Shown one piece after another: positions 6,683 to 12,043 of a DNA stretch of 21,260 nt. This DNA is from a virus. The position numbers were made by a program, and so were the translations under genes. Each line of letters opens with the position of its first letter. Within the stretch, counting starts at the first letter, position 1. The notes beneath the pieces were generated by a model that saw only the letters and a list, made by a program, of their open reading frames with translations, had not been told where the DNA came from and made no database searches. The stretch lies in the IMG/VR virus record IMGVR_UViG_3300011113_000320, positions 1 to 21,260 of that record; one strand, given 5' to 3'.

Positions 6683-6723
6683 TATAAGTGTTATATTAGT
6701 TAGTTATAAGTGTTATACTAGTT
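6683..6723 (+). repeat. 19-bp direct repeat, two copies
   Basis: TATAAGTGTTATATTAGTT (6683-6701) and TATAAGTGTTATACTAGTT (6705-6723) differ at one position. The sequence CTAGTTCC also occurs at both edges (6673-6680 and 6718-6725). It lies 55 bp after the terL stop in the putative genome-end region. Confidence 0.7.
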
Positions 6724-6862
6724 CCAATACAAGTAGTTACTAGTAGTATACCAGCTGGTAAATAACCACAATATAGACCTATATGTCTATTTTACCGTGA
6801 TTTTCGGTATTGTCAAATACTTTTTTTAAAAAAATATGAAACGGTATCTCGGTATCTCTCGC

Positions 6863-6945
6863 TGTCAAAAACCCCCCGCAACCCCAAGTTGTACAACTTT
6901 TAATTGTATTTTAAAAAACACGTATAGATTGCGGGTTTTTAGACA
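6863..6945. repeat. Inverted repeat enclosing a perfect 14-bp palindrome
   Basis: The left arm TGTCAAAAACCC-CCC-GCAA (6863-6881) matches, apart from the extra CCC and one inserted A, the complement of the right arm TTGCGGGTTTTTAGACA (6929-6945). Between them lies the palindrome AAGTTGTACAACTT (6886-6899). The arms could form a large stem in either strand's transcript, and the palindrome has the symmetry of a dimeric repressor operator. Confidence 0.55.
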
Positions 6946-6953
6946 ATAACTAA

Positions 6954-6972
6954 AAAAGATAAACTATCTTTT
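6954..6972. terminator. Bidirectional terminator between terL and the minus-strand genes
   Basis: AAAAGATA (6954-6961), loop AAC, TATCTTTT (6965-6972). The 8-bp stem has an A-tract on one side and a T-tract on the other, so it could stop transcription from both the late plus-strand genes and the minus-strand genes that converge here. Confidence 0.5.
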
Positions 6973-7046
6973 ATTTATTATTGATTATTATTGATTGAAA
7001 ATAATTCCGCTTGATTGAGTTCCAAGCCGTATCTGTTTTTTTTATT

Positions 7047-7253
7047 TTAGGTATCTTGATTGAATAACTTATCTAACTTTGATTGTAATTCTAGTTTATG
7101 ATTATCTGGTAGGTACTCAATATAATCCATAAACAACTGATAAGCATTTTTATACAAATCAAAATTAACTGAATTGATACACATTAAACAAAATAAATCG
7201 GGGTTATGATTGCAACTTAAATTGCTAGTATCTGGTTTTAATCTCATACACAT
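7047..7253 (-). CDS. Small Cys/His protein, possible zinc knuckle
   Basis: This 68-residue protein has a Cys/His cluster, CNHNPDLFCLMC at residues 14-25 (C14, H16, C22, C25), plus Cys2. The C-x-H-x5-C-x2-C spacing could bind one zinc ion. The rest is predicted helix with a hydrophobic-aromatic face (LYKNAYQLFMDYIEYL), ending in a charged segment. It is the last gene of the minus-strand set and is followed by a bidirectional hairpin at 6954-6972. I do not recognise the family. Small zinc-binding proteins in phages are often regulators or inhibitors of host enzymes, but nothing here shows which. Confidence 0.55.
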   Translation of the reverse strand: MCMRLKPDTSNLSCNHNPDLFCLMCINSVNFDLYKNAYQLFMDYIEYLPDNHKLELQSKLDKLFNQDT

Positions 7254-7262
7254 AGTAAATCA

Positions 7263-7439
7263 TTATATATTACAATTACAGTTTTCGCCCTCTAAGTAAT
7301 CACTAGAGCAATCGTCGCAAAAACGATAATCGGGCTCATCATCAAGACCGCCTACATTAACAGTAGGAATTGGAACATTTAAACTTTTATAAGTTTTTAA
7401 GTTAGTATCAAATTCAACTAAAAACCTTTTTTTATTCAT
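7263..7439 (-). CDS. Small acidic protein with paired CxxC and CxC
   Basis: ATG at 7439 to TAA at 7263 encodes 58 residues. The N-terminus is basic and beta-like (MNKKRFLVEFDTNLKTYKSL). The C-terminal third is acidic with four Cys, CDDC at 41-44 and CNC at 54-56, in a C-x2-C-x9-C-x-C arrangement that could form a zinc-ribbon-like site. It ends 9 bp before the start of the next minus-strand gene, so the two are probably co-transcribed. The family is unknown. Intact reading frame, neighbouring spacing and the Cys pairing support a real gene. Confidence 0.5.
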   Translation of the reverse strand: MNKKRFLVEFDTNLKTYKSLNVPIPTVNVGGLDDEPDYRFCDDCSSDYLEGENCNCNI

Positions 7440-7470
7440 TTTAATTTTAAAAAACCTATTTAGATTAATT

Positions 7471-7513
7471 CTTAGGGGGTAAGTTAAGACCTTGCCTTGC
7501 CTAAGTACCCCCC
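7471..7513 (-). terminator. GC-rich stem-loop after a minus-strand gene
   Basis: GGGGGTA (7475-7481) pairs with TACCCCC (7506-7512), 7 bp with a 24-nt loop. An alternative pairing, CTTAGG (7471-7476) with CCTAAG (7500-7505), excludes the first. It begins 9 bases after the stop codon at 7522 on the minus strand. There is no strong T-tract. The two competing stems make it look like a terminator or attenuator between 7522-7707 and the next gene. Confidence 0.4.
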
Positions 7514-7521
7514 AAAAATAT

Positions 7522-7707
7522 TTAATCTTGTTTATGTTTATTTTTGTTTAACTCAACTAAATAATAAATATGATTATCTAGTTTCGCCTTTTTAGCTATT
7601 CTGTTGGTAGTAAATACATCTATTGCATAAAACAATAAAAATATAACTACAACACTAAAAGCCAACACTAAAAACAAAATTAAATCATCTAATAGATAGT
7701 TTTCCAT
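7522..7707 (-). CDS. Small single-span membrane protein, 61 residues
   Basis: The N-terminus MENYLLDDLILFLVLAFSVV continues into a hydrophobic segment of about 25 residues (roughly 8-32), which is one membrane helix. A positively charged tail (NRIAKKAKLDNHIYYLVELN, then NKHKQD) follows and would stay in the cytoplasm. The layout matches small phage inner-membrane proteins such as superinfection-exclusion or lysis-control proteins; no family motif is visible. It lies 12 bp downstream of the 63-residue gene on the same strand. Confidence 0.55.
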   Translation of the reverse strand: MENYLLDDLILFLVLAFSVVVIFLLFYAIDVFTTNRIAKKAKLDNHIYYLVELNKNKHKQD

Positions 7708-7719
7708 TTTTGTATTTAG

Positions 7720-7911
7720 TTAGTTTAAAGTTTTAAACTTGCTTTCCAATTCCATTAAATAGAATTTAGCAAATTTAGTTATTACCATTTTATTACCGAC
7801 TTTGAAATAAGGCGATTTAAGTATCAAAGCCGTAAAGTACTTATTTCTAAAATTATTAACCTTTGATACAGTTAAATGTCTTTTATCTTTGTTGGTAGTC
7901 ATCATTAACAT
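7720..7911 (-). CDS. Small basic hypothetical protein, 63 residues
   Basis: The product starts MLMMTTNKDKRHLTVSKVNN; several Met codons (residues 1, 3 and 4) are possible starts. The protein is basic, with alternating aromatic and Lys residues (NKYFTALILKSPYFKVGNKM) and a C-terminal helix (FAKFYLMELESKFK). No membrane helix, Cys cluster or helix-turn-helix is evident. It is the first gene of the distal minus-strand group, with 386 bases of non-coding DNA upstream that probably contains its promoter. Confidence 0.5.
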   Translation of the reverse strand: MLMMTTNKDKRHLTVSKVNNFRNKYFTALILKSPYFKVGNKMVITKFAKFYLMELESKFKTLN

Positions 7912-8227
7912 ATTAAATAAACTAATATCATAACTTTAAAATAAAATAAACTATTAATTAAAATTAATTTTACATCAGGGGGGAACGGTAGTCAGCAAGG
8001 TTTATTGTCTACCATTACAAGTTAAATTAACTTTAATTTTATTAGTATTAAAACGGGTTAAGTCAATTCTATTGCACACGGGGTATGATACCTAGTAGTT
8101 AGCCCGTAAATTATCCTATATTTATTCACTATCATAAACGGGTTAAATGACTAAACCTACCTAGTGTTGCTACCTGTGTTTAAAACTAGATATAGTTATT
8201 AAATCAATTTTAAGTAATTTTTAATTA

Positions 8228-8250
8228 AAAAAGTCTTATTTAAAAGACCT
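8228..8250 (-). terminator. Rho-independent-type terminator of the amidoligase operon
   Basis: Read on the minus strand, GTCTT, loop TTAAAT, AAGAC is followed directly by TTTTTT. The stem is short (5 bp), but the T-run is complete. It lies about 50 bases after the amidoligase stop codon. Confidence 0.55.
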
Positions 8251-8275
8251 TAGAGCATCAAAGAAATTATTTAAC

Positions 8276-8290
8276 GGGGCTAAGTACCCC
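8276..8290 (-). terminator. GGGG/CCCC hairpin directly after the amidoligase gene
   Basis: On the minus strand, GGGG-TACTTAG-CCCC follows the stop codon by 7 bases. The string CTAAGTACCCC (plus strand, 8280-8290) recurs at 7501-7511, also just after a minus-strand stop codon. It is probably a 3' mRNA stabiliser or the first of two tandem terminators. Confidence 0.45.
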
Positions 8291-8297
8291 AAAAATT

Positions 8298-10229
8298 TTA
8301 GTTTTTAGATTGTCTAGGTTTTCTAACTTTTGCTAATTTAATATTTTCTAATAATTCAAATTTAACTGGTTTATAATTAATATTTCTTTTTTCTAAACTT
8401 TTAACAAATCCATAGCCGTTCTTTAAATTCCTAAAATCTCTTAAACCATTTTTAACAATCTCAACTTGATTAAAAGCATATAAAAAAGGATATATCTTTT
8501 TATTTTCATCTACAAATTGAATAAATTTTACGTAATCGTTATGAGACACGGGGCGATTTTTTACAAAATTAATTAAACAATCTGTAAACTCTACGTATCT
8601 ATTTAAAACATCAAATCTTATATTGCCTTTAAATATTCTTAGTTCAACTGTACTTTTTTTAGATAAATTAACCGCCGAATATTTTGCCGAATAAATTAAA
8701 TTGGGGTAGTTTTTAAAATAGCTATCTAATTCCAACACATTTTTATTCTTGAAAATCGCCTCGCAATAGTGATTGTTAAAAAATTCCCGCCCCGCAATTC
8801 TACTGATATAATTAAAATTCATTTCATTATTAATAAATTCAACTATTCTTAAAATTTGTAATTTAGTTAGTGTGTCTCTACTAATATGAATATGAACACC
8901 AGTCTCTTGTCTTGAATAACTACCTAAATAATCTTTAATATTATTATAAAAATTATAAAACAAATCAGTATTTTTTATATAATTAAATGACATAGCCGTT
9001 GATACAATTTCAATTCCATTTGTACCAATACTACCATCACTTTTACATAGTGCTTGACCTCTTAAATAATTCTCCTCTAAATCTTTTATAATTGTAGGCG
9101 GGGCTTTGTCTTGGATTGAAAATGTTTCAATTTCAATACCGAACATTTGCGTTGTTTTTCTGTTTTCATCTAAAAAATATAACTTATCCAAAACTTTTAA
9201 GACATCATCATAGCAACTACGTAGTTTATTATTATTACTTTTAAACTTAGTTAAATAATTGGTAGTTTTGAAATAACTATCATCAGAAAAAATAGCCGTA
9301 TTTAAAAACTTAATATATTTAATTTCTGGTACTGGTTTTAAATTATCTATTACATCTGTTAAATCTAATTTTAAGAAAAAATTACTTGAATACGGTACTA
9401 ACTGTTTTTCTACATTTGAGACATAATATTTATAAACGTAGTTTTGCTCATCAAATTTATAAAATCTTTTTAAATTAAATTTATTATCATCTTTAAATTT
9501 TTCAAAAGCATTTGAACGATTATCAGTATTATAGAAACTTATTAAATTATTTTTATGGAAATAAAAACCAGTTAAACAGCATTTATAAACATTACAGTTT
9601 TTAAGAGTATCAAAGTTTAAATCTTTTAATAAATTTTCTACATCATTTAAAATCAATTTAAATATGTCTAAACAATTTTGATGATTATTTAAAAACGACA
9701 AATAAAATTTATGATTAAAACCTTGAATACCTTTTGTTAATTTATAATCAGAAATAAAAAGGCAATCTAATAAACTTAAATTATTAACGGATTTACTTTG
9801 TAAGTATCTTTGAAAATCGTTTGTTTGATACTGAAAAAAACAACTTTGAAAACTTGAATTGTAATTTCTTAACCCGTCGGAATTGGGCAATTGACTGAAA
9901 AATCCTCTTAAAATTATGCTATTAATATAATCCGATAAACTTACAGATACTTTATAATTTTTATTTCTTTGGGTACATATTTCATTAATGCTAATAATAT
10001 CATCATCATCTTTAAAATTATCAAAAAATAATTGACGACCGTCGTTTTTATAAGAGTGTAAAGCATTATAAAAATCTGTTGTATTTATATCCGTAAAAAT
10101 ATCGGAATAGTTATTTTTTAAATAATAGTTTTTCTCATTTTTCAAATATCTTAAATTACTTAAAATATACTTATCTAGTTTTAATCTGTTATACTTATCA
10201 ATTAAGTTTATATCTTTATTAATACTCAT
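8298..10229 (-). CDS. Amidoligase (glutamine-synthetase fold, Amidoligase_2-like), 643 residues
   Basis: The C-terminal half carries the ordered motifs of GS-fold COOH-NH2 ligases: GIEIET (364-369), KSDGSIGTNGIEIVS (396-410), GVHIHIS (444-450), ISRIAGRE (475-482), KYSAVNLS (516-523) and TVELRIFKG (527-535). The Glu, His and Arg residues in these motifs are those expected to hold metal-ATP and activate a carboxylate. Such enzymes form amide bonds using ATP and an amine or ammonia; the substrate here is unknown. About 350 residues precede the domain; this part is Asn/Lys/Tyr/Phe-rich, has Cys clusters (CNVYKCC, 212-218) and matches nothing I recognise. Its start overlaps the end of the amidotransferase gene by 11 bp, so the two are almost certainly co-translated and probably work together. 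Terminator-like hairpins follow the stop. Confidence 0.85.
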   Translation of the reverse strand: MSINKDINLIDKYNRLKLDKYILSNLRYLKNEKNYYLKNNYSDIFTDINTTDFYNALHSYKNDGRQLFFDNFKDDDDIISINEICTQRNKNYKVSVSLSDYINSIILRGFFSQLPNSDGLRNYNSSFQSCFFQYQTNDFQRYLQSKSVNNLSLLDCLFISDYKLTKGIQGFNHKFYLSFLNNHQNCLDIFKLILNDVENLLKDLNFDTLKNCNVYKCCLTGFYFHKNNLISFYNTDNRSNAFEKFKDDNKFNLKRFYKFDEQNYVYKYYVSNVEKQLVPYSSNFFLKLDLTDVIDNLKPVPEIKYIKFLNTAIFSDDSYFKTTNYLTKFKSNNNKLRSCYDDVLKVLDKLYFLDENRKTTQMFGIEIETFSIQDKAPPTIIKDLEENYLRGQALCKSDGSIGTNGIEIVSTAMSFNYIKNTDLFYNFYNNIKDYLGSYSRQETGVHIHISRDTLTKLQILRIVEFINNEMNFNYISRIAGREFFNNHYCEAIFKNKNVLELDSYFKNYPNLIYSAKYSAVNLSKKSTVELRIFKGNIRFDVLNRYVEFTDCLINFVKNRPVSHNDYVKFIQFVDENKKIYPFLYAFNQVEIVKNGLRDFRNLKNGYGFVKSLEKRNINYKPVKFELLENIKLAKVRKPRQSKN

Positions 10230-11196
10230 AATTATATTTTAAATCATCAACTTGAATATCATTGTCGTTTATCTCATCTAAGATTTTTTTATCGTCTCTT
10301 AAATCTGTTATTAAATCGGCAATTTGTTTATGATTTAACTTTTTAATAGTTTTAAAAATTTCTTTGTTTGTACCGTTATCAAATATATGAGACAAATTCT
10401 GATAATTTAAATAGGTATTATTTTTTTTATTTTTCTTAGCTTGTTTTTTAAACAATGCTCTTTTTAATAAATCTTGTTTATAAGTTTTATCACTATCATA
10501 GTACGAATTTGAATAGTAATCATCATCAGCATTATTAAAATTATAATAATTATTTGAATCATAACTTTTAAAATTATAATCATTTAAATTTGAATTTCTT
10601 GAATAAGTAATTGTACTTTCATAATCTTGTATTGAATATGTTTGCGATACTTTTAAATTTTTATATTCCGACCAATCGCCCAAAAATTCAAAATTATTAT
10701 TTAAACTGTTTAACAATAAAACTCTTGAATTGGTTTCACTATTAATTATTTTGTTTAAAGATTTAATAAAACTTTCATTGAAAATTAAATCGGGTTTATT
10801 CTTAACTATTGGTTTTAAAATATATCTACTAAAAAAATAAGTATCAGATTTTTTATTATCTAAAATTGGGGCGGGTAATAACGGGCTATTGTGCATTAAA
10901 TACAAATCAAAATTATCGCCTAACTTTTTATTTAAAATACAAAACGGGTGGCTATTAAAATTATTTTTGTCGCCTTGCGTTGCAAATCTAAAATGCAAAG
11001 CAATTTGATTTGTATTTTTTGCGTGTTTGTTAAAACATTTTAAAACTGATTTAAATTTTTTAGGTAAGAATTTTTCTGTTATAATTTTATTATTTTTAGA
11101 ATACATTAACCCAAAACCATCTTTGTTGCCGTTGTATGCTTTTAATAAAATTTTGTTGGTTATGTCTTCGGGCTTACCAACTATAATAATGCACAT
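10219..11196 (-). CDS. Class II glutamine amidotransferase (Ntn hydrolase), 325 residues
   Basis: Cys2 in MCIIIVGKPED would become the N-terminal nucleophile after Met removal, as in all class II glutaminases. Further family motifs are KDGFGLMY (25-32), HFRFATQG (68-75, with the glutamine-binding Arg), NSHPF (81-85), MHNSPL (101-106, containing the oxyanion-hole Asn) and SDTYFFSRYIL (117-127). The enzyme should hydrolyse glutamine to glutamate and ammonia. The position after the conserved Asn is Ser (HNS) rather than the usual Gly. Residues about 190-235 are a low-complexity Asn/Asp/Tyr stretch, followed by a Lys-rich helical tail, so the C-terminal third is not a known domain. It is the first gene of the operon, and the amidoligase start overlaps its end. 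Ammonia delivery to that ligase is the obvious inferred role. Confidence 0.85.
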   Translation of the reverse strand: MCIIIVGKPEDITNKILLKAYNGNKDGFGLMYSKNNKIITEKFLPKKFKSVLKCFNKHAKNTNQIALHFRFATQGDKNNFNSHPFCILNKKLGDNFDLYLMHNSPLLPAPILDNKKSDTYFFSRYILKPIVKNKPDLIFNESFIKSLNKIINSETNSRVLLLNSLNNNFEFLGDWSEYKNLKVSQTYSIQDYESTITYSRNSNLNDYNFKSYDSNNYYNFNNADDDYYSNSYYDSDKTYKQDLLKRALFKKQAKKNKKNNTYLNYQNLSHIFDNGTNKEIFKTIKKLNHKQIADLITDLRDDKKILDEINDNDIQVDDLKYNYEY

Positions 11197-11439
11197 TTTA
11201 AATCTTAATCGCCTAAGTTAATTTTTTTTATCTACCTAACCCGAATATATAGACTAATTTTAAATAAATTAAAAGCATAAAAGACTACAAAATAATTTAC
11301 AATTAACACTTGTAATTACTATTTACTGGTATTATATACCTACTATTAGTATGGTGTTGCAAAAATACCACATACAACGGGTAGTATTATAAAACATCTT
11401 AAAAGGTTTTAACTTAACTAAACACGGGGGGTTTTAAAT
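11197..11439. promoter_or_regulatory. Divergent intergenic region between the amidotransferase and a small plus-strand gene
   Basis: The two genes are transcribed away from each other, so promoters for both strands must lie here or nearby. On the plus strand TTGTAA (11310-11315) and TATATA (11333-11338) are 17 bases apart, a plausible sigma70-type pair. GGTAT-TAT-ATACC (11328-11340) overlaps that -10 box and could be an operator. AACGGGTAG near 11377 is a near match of the ACGGGTTA element. No minus-strand promoter stands out. Confidence 0.4.
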
Positions 11440-11598
11440 TTGAAAAATATTTTTAATCATTTTATTGGTACATTTTTAATAATTTTATTTTGTACTGTTT
11501 TAATAACAGCTATTGCAAACATAAATAATTTTTTAATTTTTTTAGTGTTAATATTATTATTAATACCTATTGTTTATATTCTAGGTTATTGCGATTAA
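11440..11598 (+). CDS. Small two-helix membrane protein with TTG start, 52 residues
   Basis: The frame opens after an upstream stop, so the TTG at 11440 is the only usable start; GGGGGG at 11426-11431 sits 8 bases before it and can act as a ribosome-binding site. The product has two membrane helices, about residues 8-26 (FIGTFLIILFCTVLITAIA) and 31-49 (FLIFLVLILLLIPIVYILG), joined by NINN, and ends GYCD. It resembles small phage membrane proteins such as holins, antiholins or exclusion proteins, but has no family motif. Its place in the early region, before the integrase, favours a host-takeover or lysogeny-related role over lysis; that is inference. Confidence 0.5.
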   Translation: MKNIFNHFIGTFLIILFCTVLITAIANINNFLIFLVLILLLIPIVYILGYCD

Positions 11599-11660
11599 AA
11601 CAGCTCCAATACAACGACAAGTTGAATATCAAAAAAACTTTATATAACATAATAATTTAA

Positions 11661-11717
11661 TACGGGTTAAATAGGTTAGTGAAGGGTAGGCGGGGAAGGT
11701 AAGATATATAACCCGTA
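11661..11717. repeat. Inverted 9-bp repeat TACGGGTTA / TAACCCGTA
   Basis: Perfect arms at 11661-11669 and 11709-11717 are separated by 39 bases that include a G-rich stretch (GTAGGCGGGGAAGG). A third, direct copy lies at 11747-11755. The element belongs to the ACGGGTTA set found also at 8.05-8.15 kb and in the RNA polymerase gene. Confidence 0.65.
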
Positions 11718-11772
11718 ATTAAAAAAGATTTTATAAGGTTAATTTATACGGGTTAAGTCTATTTTGCTGGTG

Positions 11773-11835
11773 TACGGACTTTACTAACTTTACGGACTTT
11801 ACGGACTTTACTAACTTTACGGACTTTACGGACTT
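11773..11835 (+). repeat. Seven tandem 9-bp units with a 27-bp higher-order period
   Basis: The units are TACGGACTT (A) and TACTAACTT (B) in the order A B A A B A A without gaps. The first 27 bases (11773-11799) are repeated exactly at 11800-11826, followed by one more A unit; the next unit decays to TATGAATAT. The array is 208 bp upstream of the integrase start. Regular 9-bp spacing suggests protein binding as in integrase arm sites, iterons or operators. Confidence 0.85.
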
Positions 11836-11921
11836 TATGAATATTAACTTTTTAAAATTTATTTTTTTACAACCTATGATTTTACAACTTAAAATTGAAA
11901 AATAAAAATTTCACTATCATA

Positions 11922-11966
11922 AGTTACAATTGCGTTTTGATTAAGAGTTACAATTGCGTTTTAATT
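11922..11966 (+). repeat. 24-bp direct tandem repeat
   Basis: AGTTACAATTGCGTTTTGAT plus TAAG (11922-11945) is followed at once by a second copy (11946-11966) that matches at 20 of its 21 bases. Each copy contains the palindrome CAATTG. The second copy ends 24 bases before the integrase -35 box, so it may be an operator. Confidence 0.75.
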
Positions 11967-11990
11967 TTTAATTTTATTTTTTAAAAAGAC

Positions 11991-12019
11991 TTGACTTGTT
12001 TTACAAAAAGAATTATATG
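11991..12019 (+). promoter_or_regulatory. Putative sigma70 promoter of the integrase
   Basis: TTGACT (11991-11996) matches five of six -35 bases, and TATATG (12014-12019) is a fair -10 box after 17 bases. A strong Shine-Dalgarno, GGGAGG (12033-12038), follows downstream. The integrase is therefore probably transcribed by host RNA polymerase immediately after infection or from the prophage. Confidence 0.5.
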
Positions 12020-12043
12020 TAAGTAAATTATCGGGAGGACATA

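Larger units (their letters stand above)
6629..7046. other. Non-coding region after terL with short repeats and stem-loops
   Basis: No plausible gene is visible in these 418 bases; stops occur densely in all frames. It holds a 19-bp imperfect direct repeat (6683-6701 and 6705-6723) flanked by CTAGTTCC at 6673 and 6718, a hairpin ATAGAC-CTATAT-GTCTAT (6773-6790) followed by TTTTA, a CGGTATCT pair near 6842-6857, an inverted repeat enclosing a perfect palindrome (6863-6945), and an A/T-rich hairpin at 6954-6972. By comparison with T7-like phages, which end shortly after terL, this is a candidate for the right genome end or terminal repeat. Confidence 0.6.
7912..8297. other. Non-coding regulatory region inside the minus-strand cluster
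   Basis: No convincing gene lies in these 386 bases. They contain a GGGGGG run (7978-7983), a GGTAG/CTACC stem (7987-8013), the odd-centred palindrome AAGTTAA-A-TTAACTT (8019-8033), two exact ACGGGTTA elements (8053-8060, 8138-8145) with an inverted near-copy between them (TAGCCCGT, 8100-8107), and two minus-strand terminator-like hairpins (8228-8250 and 8276-8290). A possible minus-strand promoter is TTGACT (complement of 8061-8066) with TAAAAT 19 bases downstream, a rather long spacer; the ACGGGTTA element at 8053 falls inside that spacer. It separates the amidoligase operon from the distal small genes. Confidence 0.6.
11599..12043. other. Non-coding region upstream of the integrase: repeats, putative att/operator sites
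   Basis: No gene is apparent in these 445 bases. In order, they hold an inverted pair TACGGGTTA (11661-11669) and TAACCCGTA (11709-11717), a third copy at 11747-11755, seven tandem 9-bp units (11773-11835), a pair of TTTACAAC octamers (11866, 11881), a 24-bp tandem repeat (11922-11966) and the integrase promoter (11991-12019). Phage attP sites commonly sit next to int with arm-type repeats, so this is the best candidate. No tRNA 3'-end-like core could be found. Confidence 0.6.

Noticed and set aside
8276-8290. Riboswitch reading of the GC-rich hairpins
   Set aside because: They follow stop codons instead of preceding starts of the amidoligase operon, and no known ligand-binding fold is visible; termination or 3' protection is simpler.
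11027-11221. 64-residue plus-strand ORF over the amidotransferase start
   Set aside because: Antisense to the conserved N-terminus of the amidotransferase, with no ribosome-binding site or recognisable motif.
11773-11835. CRISPR-like array
   Set aside because: Units are 9 bp and contiguous, with no spacers and no cas genes nearby.
11599-12043. tRNA-derived attP core
   Set aside because: I looked for a T-arm-like GTTCRANYC string or an acceptor-stem end near int and found none, so the core could not be placed even though att sites are likely here.
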